This document shows, piece by piece, positions 1 through 9,764 of a stretch of 64,000 nucleotides of DNA. The translations under genes were made by a program, and so were the position numbers. Source of the stretch: EX4484-217-1 sp964496035 (lineage in GTDB: Archaea > Thermoproteota > Thermoprotei_A > EX4484-217-1); the NCBI GenBank assembly GCA_964496035.1, contig CAZBXI010000001.1, positions 1 to 64,000 on the forward strand. The letters are read 5' to 3'. Within the stretch, counting starts at the first letter, position 1; each line of letters begins with the position of its first letter. The notes beneath the pieces were generated by a model, which was not told the origin of the DNA, made no database searches, and worked only from the letters and a program-made list of their open reading frames with translations.

Positions 1-561
1 TTAGCAGTAATGCAAAAAGAGCTAAGAAGTAATGGTGCTAGAAACATTAACCATGTTGGAGGAGAACCCACACCTAATTTACATACAATCATTGAGTCCC
101 TTAAATACCTTGACGTTAACGTTCCACAGTTATGGAATAGTAACATGTACTTAACCGTAGAATCTATGAAGTTATTAGTGGACATCATAGATATATGGCT
201 ACCCGATTTCAAGTATGGAAATAATAAGTGTGCTATAAGACTTTCTTCAGCTCCAAAATACTTCGAAATAGTAACTAGAAATCTTAAAATGGCTATAGAG
301 CATGGTGATATGATAATAAGGCATCTTGTTTTACCCAACCATTTAGAATGCTGTACAAAACCTATACTCAAATGGATAGCTGAAAACTTACCTACAGACA
401 AAGTTCTTGTAAATATTATGGCTCAATATAGGCCGGAATACTTAGTTGCTAAACACCCCAGTAGATGGGCTGATATAGCTAGAAGACCAACACATAAAGA
501 GATGCTTGAAGCATATACTTTAGCTAAAAATTTAGGTATAGTATTTGAACCTGTGAGTTAA
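1..561 (+). CDS. Radical SAM protein, PflX-like (C-terminal part, runs in from the left edge)
   Basis: The reading frame is open to the first base of the window, so the N-terminus with the expected CxxxCxxC iron-sulfur motif lies outside. The visible 186 residues include the GGEPTPNL motif that follows the cluster site in radical SAM enzymes, and the MAQYRPEY segment typical of the PflX group (COG1313, related to pyruvate formate-lyase activators). The first ATG at 10 is internal, because the GGE motif comes only a few residues later. The substrate of PflX proteins is not established, so only the enzyme class is claimed. It ends 4 bp into the oppositely oriented small gene downstream. Confidence 0.8.
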   Translation, partial: LAVMQKELRSNGARNINHVGGEPTPNLHTIIESLKYLDVNVPQLWNSNMYLTVESMKLLVDIIDIWLPDFKYGNNKCAIRLSSAPKYFEIVTRNLKMAIEHGDMIIRHLVLPNHLECCTKPILKWIAENLPTDKVLVNIMAQYRPEYLVAKHPSRWADIARRPTHKEMLEAYTLAKNLGIVFEPVS

Positions 562-794
562 AGTTTCTTAGATTTAAGTTTTCTCTGCTCATTAAGTTTC
601 GACAAAAATTCATCTATAACTTCTTTAGTTACTCTCTTTGCTTCATCGCCTGTAAGTCTTGAGGCAAATACTCTAAAGAACTTCACTGCACAATTTTTAC
701 TATGGAATCTTAGTGTGAAACCACAGATATTCACTATAATCCCTTGACCCAAAGGGAACTTTCTTCCGCAAACTATGCATTCTAGTTTCTCCAC
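558..794 (-). CDS. Small TRASH/zinc-finger-like protein
   Basis: A 78-residue protein. CIVCGRKFP near residue 6 and a later FHSKNC give a CxxC...C pattern resembling TRASH/L24e-type zinc knuckles, followed by a basic helical tail ending in lysines. Such domains bind a metal and sometimes nucleic acid, but no function can be assigned. It converges on the radical SAM gene with a 4-bp overlap. Its promoter region is shared with the divergent Lhr helicase gene (795-904). Confidence 0.6.
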   Translation of the reverse strand: MEKLECIVCGRKFPLGQGIIVNICGFTLRFHSKNCAVKFFRVFASRLTGDEAKRVTKEVIDEFLSKLNEQRKLKSKKL

Positions 795-904
795 TTTATT
801 GTCACCTATATTTCTTCTTTGTAGAAAACATTTTTTAGCAGAACTCCCTTAAGCGGATAGGTCTCTAAGTAGTAAAAATAATGGTTAAAATTAAGGCATC
901 TTAA

Positions 905-3748
905 ATGCGATCAGTAAGCAGTTACATAGATAATGAGGTTTTAAGGAAATTAGTCGAGGGAAAAGGATGGAATGACTTTACGTTAGCTCAGAAACTAGCT
1001 ATACCGAAAATAAGAGAAGGATTCAATGTACTGCTTATTGCTCCTACAGGTTACGGTAAAACAGAAGCAGCTATCCTGCCTATATTTGAAATGATGCTTA
1101 AGAACAAGGCAAAACCCGTTGCTGTAATCTACATTACACCGCTAAAAGCGTTAATAAACGACATAACCCGAAGGTTAAAATGGTGGGCTGATAAGCTCGG
1201 ATTTACCGTTGCTCGGAAACATGGCGATGTACCGTCATATGAGAAAGTTAAGAGACTTAGGAATGTTCCACATATAATAGTTACAACGCCTGAAGGTCTA
1301 GAAATAGATTTGGATTGGGCACCTAAATTCAGAAAGTACTATTCAAATGTAAAATGGGTCATTATAGACGAGGTTCACGAGCTATTATCATCTAAAAGAG
1401 GTGTACAGCTATCAGTACTTTTAGAAAGGCTTAAGGAAATAGCTGGGAGAGACTTCCAAAGAATAGGTCTTTCAGCAACAATAGGTAATCCTGAAGTAGT
1501 TGCTAAGCTTATTTTCGGGTCTTCTAAAAGAAAGCAAGTCATAATTAATGCTTGTGAAGAAAAAAGCATAATTTTCGAAATAGACTCTGTGAATGCTAAT
1601 GATGATGAGGAACTATGGAATTTAGTCTCGGAAAAAATAGTAAAACGTATTGAAGGACAAAGCTTGGTTTTCGTAAATTCTAGAGCGGCAGCTGAAAGAC
1701 TTCATGAAGTCTTAGAGAAACATGGTTTAAACAACGTAGGAGTACATCATTCATCAGTTTCTAAGGAATTAAGATTTGAAATGGAAAATATGCTCGATAG
1801 CGGAAAACTATCCTGTATTGTCTGCACTAAGACGTTGGAATTAGGAATAGATCTCGGAAATATAAGTAAGATTATACAGTTTCAACCTCCGGGCTCAATT
1901 ACCACACTATTGCAGAGAACGGGTAGAAGCGGGCACAGTATTAATGCGAGCTCTAAGGGATTAATTATTTGTTTAAGTAGCGTAGATGTTTTAGAGGCCT
2001 TAGCAACAGTCATGTTAGCTTTAAATAGAGACCTTGAAGAACCATGTATTCTTGAATGTCCTCTTGACGTTTTAGCAAAAGAAATTCTAGGAATGATTCT
2101 TCAATATGGAAAAATAGACCCAAATACAATATATAAGATCATCAAGAAAGCATACCCTTACAGAAAACTAAGCTTAAACGATTTCATTAAGTTACTAAAC
2201 TACCTTGTAAAGAACGGGCTAATATGCTGGGACCTTAAGGAACGTAAGCTTAAACTAGGTTCTATGTTCTTTAAAATATGGAGATTTAATTTAAACAGCA
2301 ACTTTAAAACATGGTGGATGAAAAGTTTTTCAGAGTTTTTCACAACAATAGGCGAAAGATCTTCATTTCAAGTAAAATATGGAAACCAGGTAATAGGTGA
2401 TGTAGATTCCCATTACGTTTATAGGTTTTTAAGGGTAGGCGACGTATTTAGGCTTTCAGGTAAAAATTGGAAAGTCGTTGAAATAGACGATTCATTAATG
2501 AAAATAAGTGTTATTCCTTCGACACAAGATGAAGCTGAAATACCTATTTGGAGAAGTGGAGGGGTTAGAAGGCCAACTAAATTGTCAAAGACTATGGGTT
2601 ATCTGCTTTCTAAACTTACATTAGGAAGCAAGGTTTCATATGAAAACATTATAATTCATGAAGATGCTTGTAAAGCTCTTGAAAACTTAGTTAAAGAGAT
2701 TAAATCAAGAAAAGTAAAGTTACCGGATGAGAAGACTATGATTGTGGAGCGAAGCGGTAATGAGTGCACATTTCTCTATTGGATGGGTCAAAACGTAGCG
2801 GAGACTTTGGCCCACATACTCTTATACCTTATTTCAACTAAGTATACATTGAATGTTCAAGTAAAAGTTTCGCATATAGGTTTTTCTGTTAAAGTAAATG
2901 ATGTAGACCCTATAAAAATACTTATGAGCATAGACCCTGGTGAAGTAGAGGAGCTCGTCACCAAGTCTTTGCAAAGATCACCTCTCTATTACTACACTTT
3001 AAAAGAATTGCAGTTAAGCTTTGGGAAAGTAGGTAGGATAGATACTGGAGATGATGTTATAAGCGAGGAAGCAACGAAGCAAGTTCTAATGCAATATATG
3101 GACATTGAGAGTACTAAGGAGTTAATTAGGAAGATAAGAAACGGAGAAATAAAGGTTGTAGTATTAAATGGCACTGAATCTCCCTTGAGTACGTACGTTA
3201 AGAAAATGCCACCTATAAGACCGTGGATTAAAGACTCAACATTGCTCATAATACAGACGCTAGAGCACATAGCATTAACTGCTGATGAACTTTCTGAAAT
3301 ACTTGAAATACCACGTAAAACTATAGAACACAAGCTAAAAGAATTAAGAAAACCCGGTAATGTTGATAGAGTTACATGCTTTATAGACATAGATATAGCT
3401 GAGTGGAGATGGGTTCTCTTAAGAAATATTAGAGAAATATGTATGTCTTCAGAATATAATACCTCATTTAAGCCCATAGACTTAGATGAAACATTCATTC
3501 TATACGTTAAACCGTTAAATGAAAGTTCCTACTATATACTATACTTCACAGCACGTGAAATACTGAATAATATCAATGATTTCACATCTAGAATACCTTC
3601 AGATGAAGTATATGAATTGAGAGTATTGCCTCTAGACAATATTCTTAGAACATTTGCACCAAAATACTTTTATGTAGCTAAAAAAGCTGTACCATATATA
3701 GCACTCAATGGCGTTACATATTTACAAATAATTAGAGGCTACAGGTAA
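905..3748 (+). CDS. lhr: Lhr-type DEAH-box superfamily 2 helicase
   Basis: A 947-residue protein with a complete SF2 helicase core. Walker A APTGYGKTEA is at about residues 46-55, the DEVH box near 156, GLSATIGN motif III near 187 and QRTGRSGHS motif VI near 340. A long C-terminal part follows, as in the Lhr family, which unwinds or anneals branched nucleic acids during DNA repair. It lacks the C-terminal Cys4 zinc finger seen in the second Lhr-like protein at 36337-39150, so the two are distinct paralogues. ATG start; divergent from the small zinc protein. Confidence 0.92.
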   Translation: MRSVSSYIDNEVLRKLVEGKGWNDFTLAQKLAIPKIREGFNVLLIAPTGYGKTEAAILPIFEMMLKNKAKPVAVIYITPLKALINDITRRLKWWADKLGFTVARKHGDVPSYEKVKRLRNVPHIIVTTPEGLEIDLDWAPKFRKYYSNVKWVIIDEVHELLSSKRGVQLSVLLERLKEIAGRDFQRIGLSATIGNPEVVAKLIFGSSKRKQVIINACEEKSIIFEIDSVNANDDEELWNLVSEKIVKRIEGQSLVFVNSRAAAERLHEVLEKHGLNNVGVHHSSVSKELRFEMENMLDSGKLSCIVCTKTLELGIDLGNISKIIQFQPPGSITTLLQRTGRSGHSINASSKGLIICLSSVDVLEALATVMLALNRDLEEPCILECPLDVLAKEILGMILQYGKIDPNTIYKIIKKAYPYRKLSLNDFIKLLNYLVKNGLICWDLKERKLKLGSMFFKIWRFNLNSNFKTWWMKSFSEFFTTIGERSSFQVKYGNQVIGDVDSHYVYRFLRVGDVFRLSGKNWKVVEIDDSLMKISVIPSTQDEAEIPIWRSGGVRRPTKLSKTMGYLLSKLTLGSKVSYENIIIHEDACKALENLVKEIKSRKVKLPDEKTMIVERSGNECTFLYWMGQNVAETLAHILLYLISTKYTLNVQVKVSHIGFSVKVNDVDPIKILMSIDPGEVEELVTKSLQRSPLYYYTLKELQLSFGKVGRIDTGDDVISEEATKQVLMQYMDIESTKELIRKIRNGEIKVVVLNGTESPLSTYVKKMPPIRPWIKDSTLLIIQTLEHIALTADELSEILEIPRKTIEHKLKELRKPGNVDRVTCFIDIDIAEWRWVLLRNIREICMSSEYNTSFKPIDLDETFILYVKPLNESSYYILYFTAREILNNINDFTSRIPSDEVYELRVLPLDNILRTFAPKYFYVAKKAVPYIALNGVTYLQIIRGYR

Positions 3749-3755
3749 TACTCTA

Positions 3756-4505
3756 TCATTTTGCTTCTACTTCTACACAGTTTTGTAGTTTATTGTATAA
3801 CTCTTTAGGTTTCTTAGTGTAAAGTCTGATTCTTGTAATGTTTTTCCCTGTCATTACTGTTTCCTGAACGATATCCAAGTCAACAAAACATCTCTTTTCA
3901 TTATATGAGATGTTTCTTACCTTTATAGGGAATGAAAAAGTATATCCAGGCCCTGTTTCGGAGTATATGCCTTTCTCCGTTACTATGTAATCATTAAGTA
4001 TCATCATTGTTGTAAAACCTCTTCTTTTAGCTAAAATGTTTTGAATAAACCTTGAAATTAATGTTACCACGAAGAAGCTTTCGTAAAGTATAATATATCT
4101 TACGAAGCGCTCTAAGAATTCTAGTTTTTCTGCCTCTCCTACTATTGCTTCTCTCAGATGAGGAAGGAATATGAGAAGTATAATGATAGATATGAATGGT
4201 AGCATCATGGACACAAATTGACCTTTCATCTCTGATACTAGAAGTCTATCTCTGGTCATTAGTTGTCGAACTTCTGCTGCTTTTGCTCTAAACATTCTCT
4301 TAGCTTTCTTTATTACATCTAAATCCTTTACTTTACCTTTAAACATTTTCCTGGCGAAATAGAACATTAACGCACCAAATACGAGGACATATATTACTAT
4401 GAAGTAAATAATGTAGCCTGGAGGTAACCAAGCATTTGCAAATGCGAAGCTTATTAGAAGCACCTGGCTTAAGCCGTACTGCATAAAGAACCTTTTAAAC
4501 TTCAT
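3756..4505 (-). CDS. DUF2208-like integral membrane protein
   Basis: A 249-residue protein. Hydrophobic segments lie at about residues 10-55 (two helices) and 100-165 (two helices) and are separated by a basic cytosolic stretch. The C-terminal domain is soluble and beta-rich, from about 170 on. The layout and wording resemble the archaeal DUF2208 family, known mostly from crenarchaea and without assigned function. It converges on the Lhr gene with a 7-bp gap. Family assignment is from memory of the pattern, not from a search. Confidence 0.6.
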   Translation of the reverse strand: MKFKRFFMQYGLSQVLLISFAFANAWLPPGYIIYFIVIYVLVFGALMFYFARKMFKGKVKDLDVIKKAKRMFRAKAAEVRQLMTRDRLLVSEMKGQFVSMMLPFISIIILLIFLPHLREAIVGEAEKLEFLERFVRYIILYESFFVVTLISRFIQNILAKRRGFTTMMILNDYIVTEKGIYSETGPGYTFSFPIKVRNISYNEKRCFVDLDIVQETVMTGKNITRIRLYTKKPKELYNKLQNCVEVEAK

Positions 4506-4592
4506 GTGTATTCATCCTCAGAAACGTAACTAAACCGTTTAAATTTAAAACTTTATGGAAATTAATATATTTTTGCCTCTACAGAACTACAA

Positions 4593-4650
4593 GTGGAGTG
4601 ATGAATGAACCCGGATCTGATTGATGATTGCATGTGGAAGGACTGACCAT
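4593..4650 (+). ncRNA. C/D-box guide sRNA candidate 1
   Basis: The boxes are in correct order: C box GTGATGA 4598-4604, D' CTGA 4617-4620, C' TTGATGA 4621-4627 and D CTGA 4643-4646. Guide stretches are 12 and about 15 nt. The D'-C' spacer is unusually short (0-1 nt), which lowers confidence. The D' guide is complementary to CCGGGTTCA, as in a tRNA T-arm; the target is unverified. It lies in the 213-bp gap between two genes and directly precedes a second candidate. Confidence 0.6.
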
Positions 4651-4655
4651 GGAAA

Positions 4656-4715
4656 AGACCGATGAAGAACAAGTAAGATACCGAGATGTGACGAAGTTAT
4701 CCCCGTCGGAGGTCT
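4656..4715 (+). ncRNA. C/D-box guide sRNA candidate 2, guide matches 23S rRNA peptidyl-transferase region
   Basis: A perfect 5-bp terminal stem (AGACC 4656-4660 with GGTCT 4711-4715) abuts a C-box core GATGA (4661-4665) and a variant D box CGGA (4707-4710). Inner boxes are D' CCGA 4681-4684 and C' GTGACGA 4688-4694. The D guide GTTATCCCCG (4696-4705) is perfectly complementary to the universally conserved 23S rRNA CGGGGAUAAC of the peptidyl-transferase centre. By the N+5 rule this would place 2'-O-methylation near E. coli G2446. The box variants are unusual, but the stem plus the target match are strong. Confidence 0.65.
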
Positions 4716-4718
4716 AAA

Positions 4719-5309
4719 ATGAGGTTCGTAAAAAATATTCACCTAGTAGTGAACTTAAAACCCCAAGTTCTGACTACTAGGTTTTTGAAAGCAGCTAAGG
4801 ACTATGGGCTCTCAGTAATTGATGTTAATGAAGAAGAAAGGTCGTTAAGACTCATTATACCTATTAAGATGTATCCTCTTGTACCCGAGCTTATTGAGGA
4901 ATATTGTAGCTACTCTGAATTCCAAATATTCTCCAAGGCAAAGCATAACATGTCTGCTACGAAACTTAGAAAAATACATAAAGAACTAAAACTTGTTAGC
5001 AACTATGTCTGCTGGTTTATTGAACCACCTAACTCCTATCCCAGAATACTTGGAGTCATGTTGACAGACTACGGTAGCGTATATACTGAAATATATCCTG
5101 CCAGAAGTAGAGCTAAAGGAGCTGTTACCTTAAAATACATAAGCAGTAAGTTAATACTTCATACAATTCACTACACCACTATATCGTCATCCTATACCTT
5201 TATAGCATATAAAGGAAGAAACGAATACTATTACACCATAGACAATGCGATAAGAAGCTTAAGTATATGCGAGAAAGTATTAAAGAAGGCATTTACAGAG
5301 AGTAAGTAG
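4719..5309 (+). CDS. Hypothetical protein
   Basis: A 196-residue soluble protein that I do not recognise. It has alternating beta strands and charged helices, no membrane segment and no cysteine-rich motif. The ATG start lies 4 bp after the 3' stem of sRNA candidate 2, so its transcript would carry, or be processed from, the two guide RNA units. The next guide RNA candidate begins right after its stop codon. Function unknown. Confidence 0.7.
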   Translation: MRFVKNIHLVVNLKPQVLTTRFLKAAKDYGLSVIDVNEEERSLRLIIPIKMYPLVPELIEEYCSYSEFQIFSKAKHNMSATKLRKIHKELKLVSNYVCWFIEPPNSYPRILGVMLTDYGSVYTEIYPARSRAKGAVTLKYISSKLILHTIHYTTISSSYTFIAYKGRNEYYYTIDNAIRSLSICEKVLKKAFTESK

Positions 5310-5366
5310 GATGATGAATGCCCTATCCTTTGAGGAGTCAATGAAGAATAGTAATCCCGTCTGACT
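5308..5366 (+). ncRNA. C/D-box guide sRNA candidate 3
   Basis: C box ATGATGA 5311-5317, D' TTGA 5330-5333, degenerate C' (ATGA core at 5341-5344) and D CTGA 5361-5364. Guides are 12 and about 16 nt. It fits exactly into the 56-bp gap between the stop of the upstream gene (5309) and the stop of the convergent gene (5366). Target not identified. Confidence 0.65.
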
Positions 5367-5920
5367 TAAATAACTTTTCTTATAGTTTTTGTAGCTGCGT
5401 CATGGTAAACTAGGGCTGCATTCTTCAGTAACTCCAATAGCTTTGCTTCTTCTTTACTTAACTTCTTAACATCATCAACAGGCAAGGGAAGCTTGTTTAG
5501 AAATTCTTCAAGCTTAGGCTTATATACTAAATATGCTTTTCCTGCTGCATGTATTACGTCCAATACACCATTGAAAACTAGTTTTTCTATTCTTTCGCGA
5601 GAAACCTTTATTTTATCCATAGGATATACGACTACGTCTTTCATAAACTCTACAAACCTATCATGTCTGGGTTTAGGTAGTTCCCTTCTTACGCCAATGG
5701 TTTTCTTTAATTCACTAACTTCTTTCTCGAGCTTATCTATTCTTTTAGCGACACTATATATTAAGCCTTCAAAATATTCTGTTCTCATACTTATCAAGAA
5801 TTCTAGTACTTCATTTATGCTGGTTTTCTTGCCGAGAATTTTTTCGAAAAGCTTACTAAGCGATTCAAGTTTCTCATATACTTCATCACTTATTGTGATA
5901 GTTCTAGGCACTATTCTCAC
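5366..5920 (-). CDS. Hypothetical protein with N-terminal RHH-like segment and coiled coil
   Basis: A 184-residue protein. The start RTITISDEVYEKLESL resembles the strand and first helix of ribbon-helix-helix/VapB-type DNA-binding proteins. A heptad-rich stretch at about residues 60-78 suggests a short coiled coil, and an Ala/Leu-rich C-terminal helical region follows. DNA binding is an inference from the N-terminus only. It sits just downstream of the reverse gyrase gene on the same strand (44-bp gap), so the two may be co-transcribed. Confidence 0.65.
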   Translation of the reverse strand: MRIVPRTITISDEVYEKLESLSKLFEKILGKKTSINEVLEFLISMRTEYFEGLIYSVAKRIDKLEKEVSELKKTIGVRRELPKPRHDRFVEFMKDVVVYPMDKIKVSRERIEKLVFNGVLDVIHAAGKAYLVYKPKLEEFLNKLPLPVDDVKKLSKEEAKLLELLKNAALVYHDAATKTIRKVI

Positions 5921-5964
5921 TTATGTTAAACTAGTAGATAACGGTATAAATATTAGCATGACAC

Positions 5965-8900
5965 TTACGCTAGAGCTTTTTCTTTCACTGTGATTGTTGT
6001 TAAAAGCTGTTGAAGTTCCGAATAGAGTTCCTTTAGTACATCTAAATAATTTACCGCTCCATTTTCTATTGCTCTCATGCGCTGCTCTAGTTTTCTTGTC
6101 GTTTCCTCGGAAATGAAAGGCTTAAAGTGTATAGTGAGATAGTTGTAAATGCTTCTTCCTACAGTAGTAGGTACTAAATACTTGTTCTTGCTCTCTATGA
6201 CATAGCCTCTTCTCAGCAATGTACTTAGGATCTTAACATACGTTGAAGGTCTTCCTATGCCCTTTTCTTTCATTAGCTTTATTACATCTCCTTGTCTGTA
6301 CAGTTTCTCAATAGAGCCTTTCCACATTCTATGTTCGACTATTCTTAAGATGCTTCCCTTCCGTATATTGCGCCATTCTTCATGAACTTTTATAGGGAGT
6401 ACTTTTAGAAACCCTTCATCAATAATTTTAGACACAAATTCTACTACAGCAACGTTTTCTCCTATCTTTATATATAACCTATTTTTCTCAACAACAGCTT
6501 TCGCCATTTGACTTGCTATGAAACGTCTAAATATCATATCGTAAACTCTATAATGGTTATGAGTAAGATTAACATGAACCCTTATTGTTCCTGTCAAAAC
6601 CATCTTCTTTAGGGTTTCTGCATCAACAGGTCTTGTAGGTCTTATACATTCATGCGCTCCCTCCGAACTCCATGATCTTGGCTTAAATAAAGTACCTACT
6701 TTAAGAGCATCACATATGTAGTTCCTCGCTATTTCTATACCATGTTTTGATACTCTTATGCTGTCTGTTCTATGATATGTTATGAGACCTGATTCGAACA
6801 ATTGCTGAAGTATTTTCATAGCATATCTTGAATCCATTCCAAAACGCGTCGAAAGTTCGTGAAGTAGGGTATTAGTGTTGTAGGGGGGTGGCGGGTGTAA
6901 TTCTTCAATGTTGCTTGACTTGATCAGTATCAGGGCTCCATGTTTAACATAGTCTTTAATAATTTTCCTGTCAATATGAGGCTCATAATCTATTCTTACA
7001 GCTAATCCGTTTTCCAGCACATATTCTACGAAAAGTCTGCGGGTTTTCTTCCATTTTTCATATTTTTCTATTATCCATCCTAGTACTGGTGTTTGTACTC
7101 TTCCTGCTGATAGCCAGTGCATTCCAAACCTCTTCCACAAAATAGGGCTCAAACTAAAACCAATCCACCTATCCTCAATACGCCTAACAATTTGAGCTTC
7201 AACAAGCCTTAGATTTATATTCCGTGGATTAGCTAAAGCATTTATAATGGCTTTCCTCGTGATTTCATGAAACTCTATCCTATAGATCCTTTCTACATAT
7301 GGTTTTAACAGTACGTAAACATCCCATGCGATTTTCTCTCCTTCACTATCAGGATCCGTACCAATAAATACCACTTCGACTTCCTGGGCAAGCTTCCTTA
7401 ACGTCTTTATTATCTCCTTCGAGTCAAGTATTTTTGTGGAACTGCATCTGGGACAACTAGTAGTGTCTAATGTAAATTGGTGACCGCAGCTTCTACAACG
7501 CTTAATTGTCGTATATATTGGAGTAGTAACATTATCAAGTAGTACACCATAGTGTCCTACTTCGACATCTGAAGCTAAGTCTAATATGTGACCCTTAGTA
7601 GCTACTATGGTTACCATGTAGTCCTTAGTGCCGAGAATAGGGTCGCCGATTATGGTTTCATATGCTACAATTCTGCCTATTCTTCTTTTAGAAGGCTTAC
7701 CAAAAAATGATGCTATGGTTTTGGCTTTTGTCGGGGATTCAACAATCATAAGAGCTGATATGACGGGTTCTTTAAATGTAGCTCTTATCTTACCTTCAAG
7801 TATACTCCTAACGTAGGCTCTATCTCTATCTATTTCCTCCAGTATTTTGCCCAAATTGACTTCGTTTATATGCTTTATAGAAAAACCATCTATATAATAG
7901 GCTAGCTGTTTACACAGTGCTTCGAATACTCTTCTATCATCTACTATGATTATTGATAACCCCTTAGTCATTCCGTTAGCAAACATTCTTGATGTTCTAC
8001 CGCTTGCTTGAATATAAGTCATAATATCTGGAGTTACAATGTACAAATTATTCTTTACTTCTCTGAGAAGCAATATCTTGCTTTCCTTAACCTTACGCCT
8101 TATTTTTTCGATATTTATTTTAGATAGTATGTACTCCTTAATCTCCACTAAGAACTGACGTACTTTCTCTAGGAACCCCTCTAAGACAATATCCTCCCTA
8201 AGGGCTTTTATAAGCAATCTATATTCTCTATAGCTTAGCTTCTCAATAATTTTTCTTAGCTTATTAGCATACTCGTTTACCTTCTCTTTATCCTCGCCAT
8301 CCACAACATCACTAAGTACGAGGAGCATTGAAAGTATTTTTAGCGGATTATTAAGACCTTTATCTAGTGCTAGCTGAAACTTTGGAACACCTAGAAAAAG
8401 AGCATATCTTACTTTGTCAGGTAGGTCAAGTCCTCTAACTATTACACCATAATAGCTGGCAACACCTACTAAAACATCTACTTTACCACTTGAAAATTTT
8501 TCAATAAAACCTCTTCTTGAAGATGAGGCTAAGGAGGCCTTTACACTATTTTCGATAAGGTATGTAGTAAGTTCCTTTGCAACCTTTAATCCAAAATCTT
8601 GAGAAACAAAAACTAAACCGCCAGGACCTAATGTTTTAACCAAGTCGAGTATTTGCCTTTTATAATCAATACCTATATCAACATAAACGTCTACAATGTT
8701 TCTCATGTACTCAATGACAGTTCCTGCTTCAAAATTTAATAGTTCTCTAAAAATCTTTGACCTAAGCCCTCTACTTCTTCCTGTAGCGCTGCTAACTATA
8801 ACTTGCCCTATCTCATGATTTCTCATAAAGTTTTCTATTTCTCCCTTAATTTCTGTTATTTCCTTCTTTTTCTTTTCAATAAGGTCTTGAGGGGCATTAG

Positions 8901-9681
8901 ATAATAATAGCCTAAGAAGCTCTACCTTGCTTAATACTACCCGGTAGGCTTTGTCTACTATATCTTTACTGAAACCTATTAGTTGAAGAACTCTGTCTAC
9001 ATTCCTAGAATTTCTTAGAAGAGCATCTACATCATCAACTATAATTAGCGAGAACTTATGCTTGGCTATTACGCTAAAGTTTTTAGATAGTTGAGCTGCT
9101 GTAGATACCAGAATGTCGAATGTTTCCCCAGACATGGACTCTAGTAACTTGTTTTTACTAAGCAATTGCCTATCTAACGCAAGAACTTTGATATTTAGAT
9201 TATTCGTGTTTACTATTTCTAGAATTTTACTGTAAACTTGCCTTAATAGAACCCTGGTGGGTACAATGAAATAAACTCTTCCTCTTCCCTTAACTGCATG
9301 ATATATACTATACACTATAAGAAATGTTGTCTTACCTACACCTGTAGGAGCTATTATTGCAAAACTTTCTCCTCGGATAATTCTTTTAGCCCATGTTCTT
9401 TGAGCACTCCATGGAGTTTTACCTGTAACGTTCTCGAAGAATTTCAAAAAATCCGAAAGTTCAGCGTTTAAACGGTAAACTTCATTAAATTTTCTTAAGG
9501 TTCCCTCAGATAGAAGCTTCTTCCACACATACTTCACTCTATCTTCAAGTTTCTCCATTACACTATGTTCTATAGTACTTGATGGTAGACACTTCTTGCA
9601 TGGTAAACCTAGTTCTAGTCTTTCTGAGGATATTGCATCTTCACAATTAGGGCATGCTCCCCGGATTACAGCATAAGGCAA
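5965..9681 (-). CDS. rgy: Reverse gyrase
   Basis: A 1238-residue fusion of an SF2 helicase and a type IA topoisomerase that introduces positive supercoils; it is the hallmark enzyme of hyperthermophiles. An N-terminal zinc finger has CPNC at 10-13 and CKKC at 28-31. Walker A APTGVGKTT is at 111-119 and the DDVD Walker B near 220. The topoisomerase half begins near 645 with VESPTKAKT. A second zinc finger (CRSC...CPRC) lies at about 727-744, and the catalytic tyrosine is in ITYHRTDS near 968. Length and domain order are those of a complete, active enzyme. Confidence 0.98.
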   Translation of the reverse strand: MPYAVIRGACPNCEDAISSERLELGLPCKKCLPSSTIEHSVMEKLEDRVKYVWKKLLSEGTLRKFNEVYRLNAELSDFLKFFENVTGKTPWSAQRTWAKRIIRGESFAIIAPTGVGKTTFLIVYSIYHAVKGRGRVYFIVPTRVLLRQVYSKILEIVNTNNLNIKVLALDRQLLSKNKLLESMSGETFDILVSTAAQLSKNFSVIAKHKFSLIIVDDVDALLRNSRNVDRVLQLIGFSKDIVDKAYRVVLSKVELLRLLLSNAPQDLIEKKKKEITEIKGEIENFMRNHEIGQVIVSSATGRSRGLRSKIFRELLNFEAGTVIEYMRNIVDVYVDIGIDYKRQILDLVKTLGPGGLVFVSQDFGLKVAKELTTYLIENSVKASLASSSRRGFIEKFSSGKVDVLVGVASYYGVIVRGLDLPDKVRYALFLGVPKFQLALDKGLNNPLKILSMLLVLSDVVDGEDKEKVNEYANKLRKIIEKLSYREYRLLIKALREDIVLEGFLEKVRQFLVEIKEYILSKINIEKIRRKVKESKILLLREVKNNLYIVTPDIMTYIQASGRTSRMFANGMTKGLSIIIVDDRRVFEALCKQLAYYIDGFSIKHINEVNLGKILEEIDRDRAYVRSILEGKIRATFKEPVISALMIVESPTKAKTIASFFGKPSKRRIGRIVAYETIIGDPILGTKDYMVTIVATKGHILDLASDVEVGHYGVLLDNVTTPIYTTIKRCRSCGHQFTLDTTSCPRCSSTKILDSKEIIKTLRKLAQEVEVVFIGTDPDSEGEKIAWDVYVLLKPYVERIYRIEFHEITRKAIINALANPRNINLRLVEAQIVRRIEDRWIGFSLSPILWKRFGMHWLSAGRVQTPVLGWIIEKYEKWKKTRRLFVEYVLENGLAVRIDYEPHIDRKIIKDYVKHGALILIKSSNIEELHPPPPYNTNTLLHELSTRFGMDSRYAMKILQQLFESGLITYHRTDSIRVSKHGIEIARNYICDALKVGTLFKPRSWSSEGAHECIRPTRPVDAETLKKMVLTGTIRVHVNLTHNHYRVYDMIFRRFIASQMAKAVVEKNRLYIKIGENVAVVEFVSKIIDEGFLKVLPIKVHEEWRNIRKGSILRIVEHRMWKGSIEKLYRQGDVIKLMKEKGIGRPSTYVKILSTLLRRGYVIESKNKYLVPTTVGRSIYNYLTIHFKPFISEETTRKLEQRMRAIENGAVNYLDVLKELYSELQQLLTTITVKEKALA

Positions 9682-9709
9682 TACTTTTACCTAAATACTT
9701 CGTTAATGA

Positions 9710-9762
9710 AGCTTGCTTTAAATAAGACTTAAGAGGTAATAATACCGGTGTAGGTGCAAGCT
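9710..9762 (+). repeat. 7-bp inverted repeat flanking the nnr promoter
   Basis: AGCTTGC at 9710-9716 and GCAAGCT at 9756-9762 are perfect inverted copies. They bracket a TATA-like TTTAAATAA in the short intergenic space between reverse gyrase and nnr. It could be an operator or a leader hairpin ending just before the ATG at 9765. A 7-bp repeat can occur by chance. Confidence 0.35.
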
Positions 9763-9764
9763 GA

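Noticed and set aside
2992..3498. Long minus-strand open frame inside the Lhr gene
   Set aside because: It is antisense to a well-conserved helicase coding region, has no ribosome-binding site and no recognisable protein.
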